A stretch of DNA of 64,000 bases from assembly GCA_023334545.1 (NCBI GenBank), contig JAADVB010000020.1, positions 1 through 64,000 of the forward strand. Direction: 5' to 3'. Under the pieces are notes generated by a model that saw nothing but the letters and a program-made list of their open reading frames with translations, was not told where the DNA came from and made no database searches. Below are positions 34,575 through 46,122 of this stretch, in pieces; positions within the stretch are counted from its first letter, which is position 1, and every line of letters begins with the position of its first letter. Position numbers and translations under genes: made by a program. Origin of the DNA: Salisapilia sapeloensis. Its lineage: Eukaryota > Oomycota > Peronosporomycetes > Peronosporales > Salisapiliaceae.

Positions 34575-37500
34575 ATGCAGCAAGATGAGGATACTTACAA
34601 ATGGACATTGCCTCGATTGGAAGAAGATGGGATTGATCATGTACTGTACAAGGGAGCTTCAGCACCAAAAATATATACGCGTCAGCCACCGTCGTGGGAT
34701 TTCCAGCTAGAATACAAGACGACAGGTAGCTATCGAGAGGCTCGACGGAAGATTGAAACTCTCTCGCAAGGTTTCCAAGAGCAGCAGAGACGCAAGCATG
34801 AGGCTTTCCAACGACAGGTTGCTGCTGATAAGTTCCGGACAGAGTTTGTCGAAACGAGACTCGCGACATGTGATGTCCCGACACTCAACACGCGAAGTGT
34901 GACTATCGAACGACAACGACGACAGGGCATCAAAGCTGAGTTACGACCGAATAAGAGCAATTGGAAGTTGGGCCAGCGTATCGACAAGGCGCAAAAGGAC
35001 AGAGAGAGGCAGATTCTGATCCGGAATGGCATTCGGCGTGCCTATGGCTCGCAAACACTTGACCTGTCTGCACTGGAGCTGACTAAAATACCACAACAAG
35101 TGTACTCAACGTTGCTACTGCAACTTGGACGTTTTATTCGGATTGTTAATGTTAGCCGGAATGAGTTGCGTGAGCTACCGAAAGAGTTTCTACTATCATT
35201 CATGGATGTCCGTGATCTGCTTGCTAAGGAAAACTCACTTTCGATACTTCCGGATGGCGTACTGCATCGACTTGACAAACTCCAGGTCCTTGATGTATCC
35301 TGTAATCAGCTCCACGAACTGCCACCACTACTTCCGGACTCATTATGCCGGCTTATTGCGAATCGAAACCGCATTCATCAGATACGAAGCATTCACTGGC
35401 TAGCAAAGGTGGAAGAGTTGGATCTTGGTTACAATCAATTCCAGACACTACCACGTGGACTTTTGTATCTTACAAAGTTACGCAAGATTACCTTCAGTAG
35501 TAACCGGGTGATCAGCCTAGCTCTTCTTCCTCGTGCCTCTGGCACCACGAGACGCCATGCAGTGCAAAGTGTTATAAATGAGCACGAGCTAGAGAATGAC
35601 CACAAAGCTTGGCGTATGGAAACTGATCCAGTAAATGGTACCGTGATCTATTACAACTCTGTGACGAAAGAAATTACTCGATGCAGACCAGCATGCTTGG
35701 AAGATACTATTGAGGCAGAATTGCACTTGCCTGGATCACCTAATACGGAAGTGAACCACAAGTCCAATGCTAGCAATGCAAATGCTCTTGATTGGGATAT
35801 TGTATTGAAAGACGACAATGGCAATGGTCTACTAAAGTACATCCGTCATCATCCATATGAAGAATATGACCATATTCCGCCAGAATTGGACCGTTGGGAG
35901 CGATTTCAGGTCTTGCGAGCGATTCACATGTCCAACAATCAGCTATCTTATTTGCCATCATCCATTGTATGTAAGCATCCACTTCGTTCCGTATTCGGCA
36001 GATCTAATAAAACGGTCTGAAATAGGGAAAGTTAGCAAGACTCAAGTGTCTTGAGCTCGAGAATAATTGTCTAGTCGAACTACCTGAAACTCTAGATGGA
36101 CTCGAAGCGTTACAGATACTCGAATTGGCTAACAATTCTCTTAGGTCATTGCCACCGTCAATATGCAAGCTCAAGAACCTTCAAACGCTTGATCTGAAGC
36201 TTAATCGGTTAGGAAGCTTACCTGACAACTTTGGCGAGCTTATTCGCTTGGAGAACTTGGATGTGTCCAGTAATTACTTGAAAATGCTTCCAGAAAGTTT
36301 CTTAGAGCTGACAAAGCTGATGAAAGTGTGCATTCGAAGTAACCCAGGATTGGTATCTGTGGCTGGCTTTCATCCAGCCACACTTGTATCAGGTAACTTA
36401 CCAGAGATACGATGGCAATTACAACACCGGCTAGAGATTATACGTCGAGGAGGTATGGCTCCGACAGTCGAGTCACAGGCGATCGGCGTTAGCTCTCATG
36501 GACAAACGGATGTAAAGAAGAATGTAGATTCATGGTCTACGAACATTCATATTCACAAAGAAATTTTGAAGGCAGTAAACGCAGCCAAGTCGACACACCT
36601 CTTCTCATTTCACTGGAAAAATCTATATTTCGACCAACTGCCCGCTTCATTTTTCACTGAAATCTCCCACCTACAAGAGATCAAGCTATCAGGTCAGAAC
36701 TTTAAATCCATTCCAGCTACATTTGGGTGCTTTCCAAAGCTACGGGTACTGCAATTGCGACAAAATTGTATCAAAAGCATCGATGAAGACGTTTTCATTG
36801 GGTTACCATTGCTAGAAGAACTCGATATCGTCCAAAACCGCATAGAGTCATTACCGGAATCAATCGGATCGCTACTTAAGTTAAAGAGACTTATCGCTAG
36901 AAATAATATGCTTGACAGGCTACCAAATTCATTGATCAAACTATCAAAGTGTTTGGTTGAGTTGGGTCTAGCTCACAATAGATTCAAGACTGCACCGTCT
37001 TGCCTCTATAGCTTATCAGCGCTCAAGATATTGGATATTAGCTACAATCAACTATCAAGTGTGGATGACGTGAACTGGGCTCATCTCACCGAGCTGGAAG
37101 AGTTATTCTTAAACACGAATGCTCTAGTATCACTTCCACCGTCAATCGGAAGCACTCATCTCCGAGTAATTGAAGTCTGTGGTAATGCATTGGAAACACT
37201 ACCTGAACCAATTTTACTCCTCCAAGACTCGCTGGAGATACTTAAAGTTCAAAGCAACAAAATTAGTCGTCTTCCGAGGGAACTCGGAGATTTGTATAAG
37301 CTTCAGCTATTCGCATCGGATGGCAATCCATTTCGTTGGCCACCTCCTGAGATTATTAAGCTCGACATCGAATGTATACGGCAGTACTTTTACAAACGAC
37401 AGCAGCGCGTAGAAGAGATGCTATCCATTTTTGCAACGCTCGGATTACAAGCCGATCTATCGGTCTTTTCAGCAGCTCAAATCGAGAACTTGATTGTGGG

Positions 37501-38866
37501 CTCTGTGTCAAAAGTACCTGTTGATCCATACGCACATCCAGACCAGTTACTTTCCTTTCTGACATCAAACGACTTAAAAGAATTTGAAGAGGCTGTCGAT
37601 GAGTACGTTAATGGTCATTTCTACTTTGCATCTGCTACAACTCGAGGAGTTGACCTTGTGTATGAATACCTCCTTCAGAGGCACTACAGCCATTCGCAAG
37701 AGCAACGAGGTCATATAGTGAGAGATCTTGTTCAGTTATGCGAGCTCATACGTCGTAAACGCTGGCTGGATAAAATTGACTTTTGTTTTGATGCTACGCG
37801 TCCTTGGGGACGCCGTGGAGAGGATGTTCCGGTCTACATTATCGACCCAGTCAGTCTGTATGAACCCATAGGTAAGGTGCCTAGCATCTTGCAGGTCATA
37901 TCGACTCGAGCATATCATGGTTTCGTCGGCGAAGAGTTTCCGCACGCTAGAGAAGTAGTTGAAGATGCTTTGACTCACTACATTGGTGTCTACGGTCGTG
38001 TCGGTTGTCACCATGACGCCGTTCCATTCCATTGTGGCTGTGAAGGTTTCCATAAGTTACAGAAGATGCATGATCCATGTCGAAAGCCAGGATGGATCAT
38101 CGTACAGCATATCTTAACATCAGAAGAAGTATCACGCCGAGAAACGGACGAGTCGACAATCGAGACTGCCGTCCAGCAACTTCGACCTCAAGTCGAAACC
38201 TTCCTCGCCACCAAAGAAGGTCGTAAGCGCTTCCAGTCGGAAGTCAAAGTCATTAAAAAGAGATTGAAGCAGGAAGTGAAAGACTATAAGAAGAAACTCA
38301 AGAAAGCTAAGCGGAAGCATAAGAAGAAAGCAAAGTCTTACAATGCTGTCCTCTTAGCAGAAAAGAAGAAAGCAAAAGTTAATCGTAGTCCTGTCAAGTT
38401 AAGCTTTGAGCAAGCAAAGAAACGGGAGGCAGAGCGAATGGTAGTTGAGCGCCGAGCAGATCGAGTGAAGAGACTAGTTGGTAAGATAGAGCAACGAAAG
38501 AAGCAGCTATCTCAAAACTTACAAGCATTTCATGAAGATATCGTTACCATCCTTCTAGGGACTGTTGGTACTTCGGTTCGTAGGCACTTGATCAATCAAC
38601 AACGAGATAAAGCTATTGAAAACGAGTGGAGACGTCCATGGGACCTTGGATTCCGAACGTACAAGCACGAGATGAAAAGAAGACGGATGGAAGAACTCGA
38701 GCTAGAGTACATGGATGAAAGTCCGGAAGAAGGTGAAAGTAGCAACAGTGAGCTCAGCGACGTCTCTTTCGATGGCTACGACGACTTGGCATGCAACGCA
38801 TCTGAATACGATGAGGAAGAAGATAGTGAAGAAGAAGAGGAGGAAGAACAAACGAATGCAAAATGA
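34575..38866 (+). CDS. Large leucine-rich-repeat protein with degenerate WW motif and basic C-terminus
   Basis: Two exons (34575-35966 and 36026-38866) encode about 1,410 residues. The N-terminal 150 residues are charged and helical. Leucine-rich repeats run from about residue 155 to 300, and again from about 440 to 930, with LxxLxLxxNxLxxLP units. Between them lies a WW-like segment (WRMETDPVNGTVIYYNSVTK) whose second Trp is replaced by Cys. After the repeats is an unrecognised 250-residue region with a His/Cys-rich stretch: VGCHHDAVPFHCGCEGFH, then a Cys near the end. The last 240 residues are Lys/Arg-rich coiled coil ending in an acidic tail. No signal peptide or membrane span is visible, so this is a cytosolic LRR protein rather than a receptor. 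Function is unknown. Confidence 0.8.
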
Positions 38867-38890
38867 ACAAAATAAGCGACGAACGGTCTA

Positions 38891-40169
38891 TTAGACGCTC
38901 TCTTGAACCTGCTGAAGAGACTCATTGGCTTTTTTGTTCATTCGGTGGCGTCGTCCGGAGCGGTCCTTAGGCTTTCGAGGGGCCCGCATGGCAACTCCGT
39001 CAATCTCCGGATATCTGTCGGCAAAGGAAGGTGTCCGGGGTGTCTTTAGCAACGTCTGGAAGACCGCTTCACGACGAGCAGGTGTCTCATGGAGGTGACG
39101 AAACTGGTTGAACACCTTCATGGCGTACTTGGCGTCGATGACAGGATCGTGGTCAGCCTCCTGGATGTCATGGCCGAGCAAGTACTTGGCAACGTGGCGG
39201 AGAGAAAAGTAGCGGTAGCGCATGGTGCCGTTGTTGGCTTGCAACGGAATACGGAAGAGGTCTGCGACATCAAACATTTGCTTATAGTCCTTGTGTTTCT
39301 CCATCAAGAGCCAGTCGAGGTCTTTCTTGATAGACTGACCAACGATGACACTGTCTGTAGGCAGAATCTGCTTGAGCTGGGCCAATGCCTCGCTCAGACT
39401 TGGTGCTCCCTGCAGGTTCTCTTCCGTGATACCAGTTAGCTGCGTCAAATAGCTCACGATGGGCTTGTCTGGCATGACGAACCGGTCGAAAATAACGTTC
39501 TCATCCTCGTCCACAATAGCTATTCGCGCGACGTCTCGATCACTATGATATTTTCATTAGCTCTTATTCTCTACATACGCATCGCAATACACTCACTCAT
39601 TACCGGTGCCTGTCGCCACACACTCGACATCAATCGCATAGAACTATTCCAGCGTGAGTATGCCTTGTCGCTAAGCGTATAACAATGAAGAGGAAACGTA
39701 CCGGTCCTTCGATGTCTCTCGTGTAGACAGGAATAATTTCATTCATGACTTCGTAGTTGCTCTTCTTGAGCTGCGGATTCGCCTGGATTTTAATCCGATT
39801 GCCAACAGTCCGAGTCTCGAGTCCATCACTGTCACTGCCATCCTTTTCCACCGGCTGAGGCGGTGAAGGAGGTAGCGGAGGAGCCATGTTACCTGCCATG
39901 CCCATCTGCTCCTGGTACATGTATCCACTCATGTCTCGCTCATCGACACCGTTTTGGAGTAGATGGGCGAAAGGGCAGGAGGTGCCATTGCGACAGCCAG
40001 CGCCTGAAGCGTAGAACTTACAGACACGCATGGGTCGAGGCTCATAGCCGTTGCTTTGGTCCACAGAAGTGTTTTGCTCTTGCTCCGTTCGTACGTGACT
40101 GAAGGAGCATGAGTCGCCTCGGAAGCATCCCTTGGGCGACTGGAAGAAGCGACATGGAGCGGCGTCCAT
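38891..40169 (-). CDS. DEDDh 3'-5' exonuclease with two N-terminal CCCH zinc fingers
   Basis: Three exons encode about 400 residues. Two CCCH fingers with Cx8Cx5Cx3H spacing lie at the N-terminus (CRFFQSPKGCFRGDSCSFSH and CKFYASGAGCRNGTSCPFAH). A Pro-rich linker follows. The exonuclease core has FYAIDVEC (first Asp and Glu), VGQSIKKDLDWLL (third acidic residue) and HDPVIDAKYAMKVF (His and last Asp). That is the full DEDDh set. The AIDVEC strand is a tiny exon between two introns. The nuclease resembles REX4/ISG20 family RNA exonucleases. The CCCH fingers suggest an RNA substrate. The C-terminus is basic, consistent with nucleic-acid binding or nuclear import. Confidence 0.83.
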
Positions 40170-40477
40170 CTTGATTGATTCTGTTTTGTTGAATTGCTGG
40201 TTGCAAGCTACGAAATGGTCGGTGCAATACGAGTGAATGCCTGGTCAAGAGGTTTCGACGTTTCGTGATGGTATAAGCAAGGGGGACGTTCGATCAAACT
40301 TCAGACACACCGAATGGTCTACACTTCCAGCATGCGCTTGATGAGTGACGGAATAGTAGCACCAAAAAAATTTGTGTTCCGCAATGATAGCGACGTGATT
40401 GTCAGTCAAACGATGTATCTTTTATGAGATCCCACCAATTGTCGAAAGAAAGAGATTCTGATTCGTTTTCTGATTAT
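40170..40477. other. Short intergenic stretch
   Basis: This contains the promoter side of the exonuclease gene and the 3' flank of the LYR-protein gene, both on the minus strand. I see nothing else in it. Confidence 0.5.
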
Positions 40478-40801
40478 TTAGTCTTTCGATACGTTTTGCT
40501 CGTGCTCCTGCATCTCTCGCCACATGCGGTCGACCTCAATCTTCCGCAAGTTGTCCTGCAGCTCTTCGGGCGTGTATCGAGCATTCATCGCTCGATACTT
40601 TTTCAGCTGAATCACGCCGATGAGTTCTTGGACCATCCACCGGCCTTTTTTGATCGCTTTCTTCACTTCGACCGGGTCTTCCAGGTCCTTGTTCTTATAA
40701 AAAGCAATCTTGGCTTTCTCACGGACGTAGTCCAGCCCGAGCGGATAATCTTTCCCGACCAAGAGGAACCGCTTGTACAGGTCACGTACCTTTGGCTGCA
40801 T
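40478..40801 (-). CDS. ETFRF1: ETFRF1 (LYRM5)-like LYR-motif mitochondrial protein
   Basis: The protein of about 107 residues matches ETFRF1 across its length: VRDLYKRFLLVGKDYPLG, then KNKDLEDP and LKKYRAMNARYTPEE. The LYR-type motif is represented by DLYKRFL. ETFRF1 regulates electron transfer flavoprotein in mitochondria. The start at 40801 is chosen because it aligns with the family. The frame runs up to an ATG at 40846, but TTACAG just upstream of 40801 looks like an intron end, so an upstream exon or 5' UTR intron is possible. Confidence 0.82.
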   Translation of the reverse strand: MQPKVRDLYKRFLLVGKDYPLGLDYVREKAKIAFYKNKDLEDPVEVKKAIKKGRWMVQELIGVIQLKKYRAMNARYTPEELQDNLRKIEVDRMWREMQEHEQNVSKD

Positions 40802-41050
40802 CTTGTACTGTAACAAACGAAAGAGTAGTCTCGACCTTCGGAACACCTGCCGACTGATTCACTCGCAAGTGCAATGAAGCTAGAGCAGACAGCGTCTTAA
40901 CGACAAACTCATGTAACATTCATTCTCGCTCTGTCTACAGCAACACCAGCTCTGTTTTTCTTTTCCTAGACTATAAAAATACCGACATGAGCTCTCTTTT
41001 TTATCGTTCACCTGCACATGCTCACACGGCACAACGTTGGCTGCGGTCTT

Positions 41051-42308
41051 CTAAGACGATGGGGTACTAGACATGGTTTTGGCCAATGGTAACCTCGACT
41101 GCGGAGTTGCCATGGCGGCTTGGACGGCCACGGCAGAGGCACTCGGGGCGGATGCAGGAGCCGAGGTGCTAGGGCCAGTCAATGACTGATTTACCTCGGG
41201 TACAGGAGATGAATTGGCGGAAGAGGAGGAAGCCGTGGACGCTTGGGAGGAGCATCCATCGTCCTTGTTCTCCATGACACGCACGAACCGACCCTTGACT
41301 CTTGGACGATCATCCGCCAGCTTCTTGCGGCAGTCATACTTGATGCTCTTCTTCCACGTCCGGTTCTTGCGCTTTTCATGGAACTTTTGGATACGAAGCT
41401 TTCGAGCGCGTGGGCTATACGACCCGATCTTGCGAGTACATTCGACACTGGTCGATGCAGCTGGGGCACTGGTAGAGAGCTTCTCAGGTGCCGTGATGCT
41501 CAATGAAGTAGTCTCTTGCAAAGACTCTGACTTAATTGTCGGCTCCTGGTTGCTAGCTTGCGGAAGGCCCGAGTCTGTTTTGATCATTACGGGCGAGCTT
41601 TCCTTCTTCATAGCAGTCTTGCTGCTATCCTTCGCCACCTTGCGCTCCGGAGCAGATAGCTCATTGGACTTGGAGAAACTCGCTCGACGTTTGCGGCTAC
41701 TTGCACTCGTTGGAGATGGAATCGTGAAATGCATCGTATCAAAGCTCATGAGCAACATTTCGGCGTCCTTAACTTCGGTGGACGGCTCACTCAACGCTTC
41801 GGCCACTATATTCCAGATTCGTATTGCAATCATGCAATAGTTTCAAGCCCGTGAGAAACCGATCTTATGAGTAAAATGAAAAATGCGGGGACCAACCAAA
41901 GCTCGAGGCCACGTCATCACCGTCTTCGAACAGGCCGCCACGCATCGGGGACAAGAACGAGTCGGCACCAAATTCCGCAAAGTCCGTGTTGGACTCCGTT
42001 TCACTGGTGGACGCGAACTCTAGCGATAGTGACATGTCCAAGACCTCATCCGGAACGTTCCAGTCGAGATCCTGACTGACACGTTCATCGAGCTCCATGC
42101 CACGCAGGTTCTCGTCGCTAATCCATCCGCTCGCGTCCATATCCAGCTCTACCTCGTCATCTGGCAAGACTTCATCATCGGCGATCTTGAGGTCGTCCAC
42201 GCGCACGGCGGCGGATTTGCGCAGTGCCATGCCAGCAGGAGTGCTATTGTAGCGCAACTTTTCCTGTGGCGATAGACACATGGGCATCTTGTCTGGTATG
42301 CTAGTCAT
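41051..42308 (-). CDS. CCT-motif protein A
   Basis: Two exons join in frame across an intron at about 41915-41822. The N-terminal exon is acidic and contains Leu/Asp-rich stretches that could act as a transactivation region. The second exon is Ser/Lys-rich and carries a CCT motif: SYSPRARKLRIQKFHEKRKN, then KSIKYDCRKKLADDRPRVKG and RFVR. CCT motifs (CONSTANS, CO-like, TOC1) act in nuclear import and DNA or protein binding in plant regulators. They also occur in other protists, so presence here is not by itself a sign of transfer. No B-box or receiver domain is present. An upstream in-frame ATG at 42380 is possible. A second CCT gene lies about 1.7 kb away, divergently oriented. Confidence 0.78.
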
Positions 42309-43985
42309 GTTGCAAAGGCAACTTGATTCAATGTGGAATCCAAATTCGAGTGCGGGAACACTTTCGGCACCGGCACACACGCAATTCGTGTGTGGCGATA
42401 GATGGCAAAGAGTGTCGCGCGATTGCGGAAGAAGGCGACGACAGGTACACTAGGAGGCAAGCGGCGAAGCGATCCAAAATGCGACGCGGCCGGTTGCTTT
42501 CTTTTAGCTCGAGCTTTTTAAAAAATGAGGTTTCACCTCGACATATTAAACGCAAGTGAGGGAGCGATCGAACGATCTTTTTAACCAATCATGGCGAAAG
42601 TGGGCCATGGCAGACTATGCTTTTTCAAACGGCAGTATCTGAATGCTGCTCCGAGTGCTGGTAGGAAGCGAGTGGAGGCGGCGGGTTACATGCACATATA
42701 AGAACGTTTTTTCTTATTAATCTATTCTCGTGGTGCCTCTAAAAATTGGCATGTAAACTGACCGCAATCAGACTGCGCGGTTGAGACGCTAATCCACTGG
42801 AAGCCGGCGAGAGACCAGTGCAACGATACTAACTCTCTGTCCTGATGGGTGGGTGACGCGCAAACGTGGTTTGTTGACGAGAACGCTTGTCGTCTTAGCA
42901 CTTCCATATACACGAGTTTTGCAGCATAACATTGTACCAGTTTCAAAGATCGCGATCCAAAGTCCAAATTACTATACACCAGAATTTAGGGCATGGAGGT
43001 AGAAGTGCACCGGAGGGAGAAGGATGGTGCTTTTCCTATGATCCACCACTTTGTCCACGTCATTTTGGAACGACTTTCCTTTCGGTTCTGCCAATTCAAG
43101 CTGCTAGTGTACTGGAATCTTTTTATGATTGGCCAATACAGTCATATCTCCCATAAATAATTATCACTGTGGAAAAGCGTGTACTGATCAATTATCATAT
43201 TTGACAACTTTTGATGGATATTTTTCTTTACTATGGAAAATCTGTATTTTAAAAAGGTGGATTCAAAATTGGCCGATTTTGATCATTTATTGCGTCATAT
43301 CATTTGTTAGGAGTTCATCTTTGGGAGGACAAAACTGTATGTTGCAGGTTTCGACGTTGGGAATTGGGGTCAAGTATCGACATCTCGTATGAGCAAACCA
43401 ATCATGAAGGCCAGACCTTAGACTGGCTGCTGTCAACCAGTACCACCGTCGTTATTCTATGTTGGAACGGTAGTTAAGGATCTTTTCACACAATTAAAAA
43501 ATCGCTCATCTATTTATAGATCGGCTATCTAACTCGCCAACGGTCTTGCATGCGCTAGAACTGGTGCTGAGCTTGGTCGTTCTTGCCACTCTGGCGAGCA
43601 TTGACCACGATCCATTGTCACCGTCCGTCACTGGCATCATCTGTGGTACTACTACATCATCTTCCACATTAGCACTAGTTTTTAACTTATCTTGCATGCA
43701 CAGGCTTCGAAAGCCACCGCTTGCAAGTCCCTCTGCACGCGACAAACCCTGTAAACCCTAGGGTTTAAACCCTCGTGGTGCTTGGACGTCAACCAATGAT
43801 CTTCAATGGTCGTGGAGCCAGTGAAAAAGAAATGGGTACGATCGTTCTCTTAAAAATTGTATGCCGCGAGAGGTCATTCTTTGTCGCAAGAAGCAGTCTT
43901 CACCAGTTCTCTTCTTACCTCTGTCCACGAAAGCATTCTCGTGTCTTGTTCTCGACTATATTCACCTCGCCTACATCACGACAGT
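42309..43985. other. Large intergenic region between two CCT-motif genes
   Basis: This 1.7-kb stretch is partly AT-rich (43130-43330). It has only short open frames without recognisable domains. It contains the telomere-like palindrome listed separately. It separates two divergent CCT-motif genes and should hold both promoters. I looked for transposon or retroelement remnants and found nothing I can support. Confidence 0.5.
43744..43773. repeat. Telomere-like (TTTAGGG/CCCTAAA) palindromic cluster
   Basis: The stretch holds AAACCCT, then TAAACCCTAGGGTTTA, then AACCCT. Plant-type telomere units appear in both orientations around a central CCTAGG. It may be a telo-box type promoter element upstream of the CCT-motif gene B, or the scar of an interstitial telomere repeat. 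Confidence 0.5.
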
Positions 43986-44644
43986 ATGCTATTATCAAGG
44001 AAAAACTATCACGACTCGAGCGAGCTCTCGAAAGCATGGCCGCAGCGTGACCATTCACAGCCTTCTTTCTCACACACGAATGAGTCGCCTTCCTACACTT
44101 CACCGGTACGTTCCTAGCTTTCTTTCGCACTATCCATAACAATTCATTTCGATTGACATGACTCTGACGTATATACTAGCTCCGTCGAGCTGCATCAAGC
44201 GGTGAAGAGCTCTTTTTGAGCGTCGTCATGGAGTGGCAAAAGCCTCTTATGCGTCCAATGAGTGACGCGAGGTCAAGTATCCCATCCAGTAGCTCCGTAT
44301 CAAACGATTCCAGCTCAACTACAAAGACTGGAAGTCACCACAAACGACCTCGTGTACGCAAAAGCGGTCTAGAACCAGACTTGCACCTGGAACATGCTCG
44401 GTCCAGTTCGACTTCTACTACGAAGAAGATTGGCATCTACTCACCACGTTCACGTCAGAAACTTCTGAAGAAGTTCATGATCAAACGTGCTCGTCGATTG
44501 AGTCAAAAAACCGTCCGGTACGACGTTCGAAAAACACTGGCGAATGCCCGACCAAGAGTCAAAGGTCGATTCGTCAAGACAGACCAAACGCTCACGGCCA
44601 TGGATGCAACGAAAGGAGACACAAATAGTGTACAAGACAATTAA
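43986..44644 (+). CDS. CCT-motif protein B
   Basis: The CCT motif lies in the second exon: IYSPRSRQKLLKKFMIKRAR, then KTVRYDVRKTLANARPRVKG and RFVK. The preceding 90 residues are Ser/Thr-rich with a basic patch. An upstream exon ending at the GTACGT near 44106 joins in frame across a 74-base intron and gives a start at 43986. If that exon is wrong, the protein starts at 44228. The motif aligns with that of CCT gene A and shares the PRVKGRFV core, but the rest of the two proteins does not align, so they are old paralogues at best. It is a likely nuclear regulator. Confidence 0.7.
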
Positions 44645-44760
44645 GCGACACCTCAAGACATGTATCATATACTTTGGGCAGGTCTATCAGATCCAGGACA
44701 CAGTGTCCGTTGTGTATACGAATAAACTCCCATTTGCATCTTTCAATTCGATTGAAAAAG

Positions 44761-45777
44761 TTAGATGACACCTTGCATTTGAAGTAGTTTGCGATAGAGG
44801 AGCGCGAATAGAGCAACGGCGAGCGCAACCGTGAGGTAGTGGAGGAACCGATCGATCAGGTCGGACTCTTGTCTTTGAACTGGTGGAGTTGGTGTAGTCG
44901 ACGCCTCTACATGCGTTTCTTCCGCACCGACATCAGCTACTTCTTCCTGTTCGGAAGGTGTTTGTGGCTGTTCTTCTGGCGTGTCATTCTTCGTACTTTC
45001 TTTGGTTTCGCTTTCGACATTGTGCATATGCAACTGAGCTATTTGATCTGCGTATTTAGAGTTGGATGCGGATTCCTGATCGTCTTGTAGCTCAGGAAGC
45101 AAGTCTGTGATTTTGCCACACGTTTCACATTCGAAATGCACCGACTAGGCCACATGCATGTTAGCTACGAGAGTAAAGCGTTTATATGGTGATGGGTACT
45201 TGTCGAGCAAGTCGTCTTCTTTCACTAGGAGAGAAATCCAGTGCGCCGATCGCACCTTCACCTTTTGTTGGCATGAAACTGATCAACGCTTCCAGTATCA
45301 ACCTCACTAGCACACGTTCAGTATTTACAAGACATTAATGACAATATAATCAGACCTCCCCATGCTGGTTGCCATTCTTCTGGATGATGGGCGGATATAC
45401 TGAGGCAAATCTTCTTTCGCACTTCGAATCGACCGTTTGGCTACATCAGTTCGTTTATACTAAAGTCAAAACGTCTACTAGGTAGGCTCCTACCGTCAAT
45501 AACATAATGTTTGGTGGTTTAAAAGGGTAGTCTGATGGTAGAAGGATACGTCCGTGGTACACCCCACCTTCAAACTCCGTGTCTGGAGGACCACGTAGCG
45601 TGAAATGCCAATCGAACATGTTGTCTTCGAGAGGCGCTGCCGCATACTGGTCACTCGGATGAGTCATCATCTCCCGTACATCCTGTCCAAAGCTATTCAA
45701 TAACTTTATTCTGAAGATTTAGAAAGTGAGTATACCGCCTGGATGCGCTTTACTGCCGTGTTCCGGACGCCTGCCAT
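44761..45777 (-). CDS. UBE2J1: UBE2J-type ubiquitin-conjugating enzyme, tail-anchored
   Basis: Five exons encode about 268 residues. The UBC fold is clear: PSDQYAAAPLEDNMFDWHFT, then RGPPDTEFEGGVYHGRI, PNGRFEVRKKICLSISAHHP and FMPTKGEGAIGALDF. The catalytic Cys lies in KKICLSIS, as in UBE2J/Ubc6 enzymes, which lack the usual HPN tripeptide. A single hydrophobic segment near the C-terminus (YLTVALAVALFALLY) is the expected tail anchor in the ER membrane. These E2 enzymes act in ER-associated degradation. The linker holds a CETC pair and is otherwise acidic and Pro/Thr-rich. Confidence 0.85.
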
Positions 45778-46122
45778 ACTCGTTCCTTCGTTGTTATATC
45801 AGGTGCTTTGCTGTCGACTTTATGTGGTCCATACAAACTCCAAGTGTCTTGCATAGCATTTTCGTATCATGAAACGGTGTTATCAACTTCAAACTGAGCT
45901 ATGCAGCTTCCACCTCTACTTGCCATCATCCTATCGCTTCAGAGCAAGGTCCATGACAGCAGCGATAGAGAGGATGAAGGCAATCAGGTACAAGGTCTAG
46001 ACCTATGCTGTTAAAGCACTTGAATATCTATAATCACCATGTTTCTAGATCTGCTGGAGCTATCACTCGACGTGCCATCGATCGCTTATCGATTGTGAAT
46101 GTACAAAAGCAATCACTGCAAT
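45778..46122. other. Gap with overlapping short open frames on both strands
   Basis: On the plus strand, 45901-46014 encodes 37 residues beginning MQLPPLLAIILSLQSK, which resembles a signal peptide. On the minus strand the same DNA can encode a hydrophobic stretch ending LYLIAFILSIAAVMDLALKR, after a plausible intron. Neither is long enough to call a gene without transcripts or homologues. Confidence 0.25.

Noticed and set aside
42722-43392. Possible retroelement remnant in the gap between the CCT genes
   Set aside because: I found no reverse transcriptase, integrase or terminal repeat pattern, only short unsupported frames.
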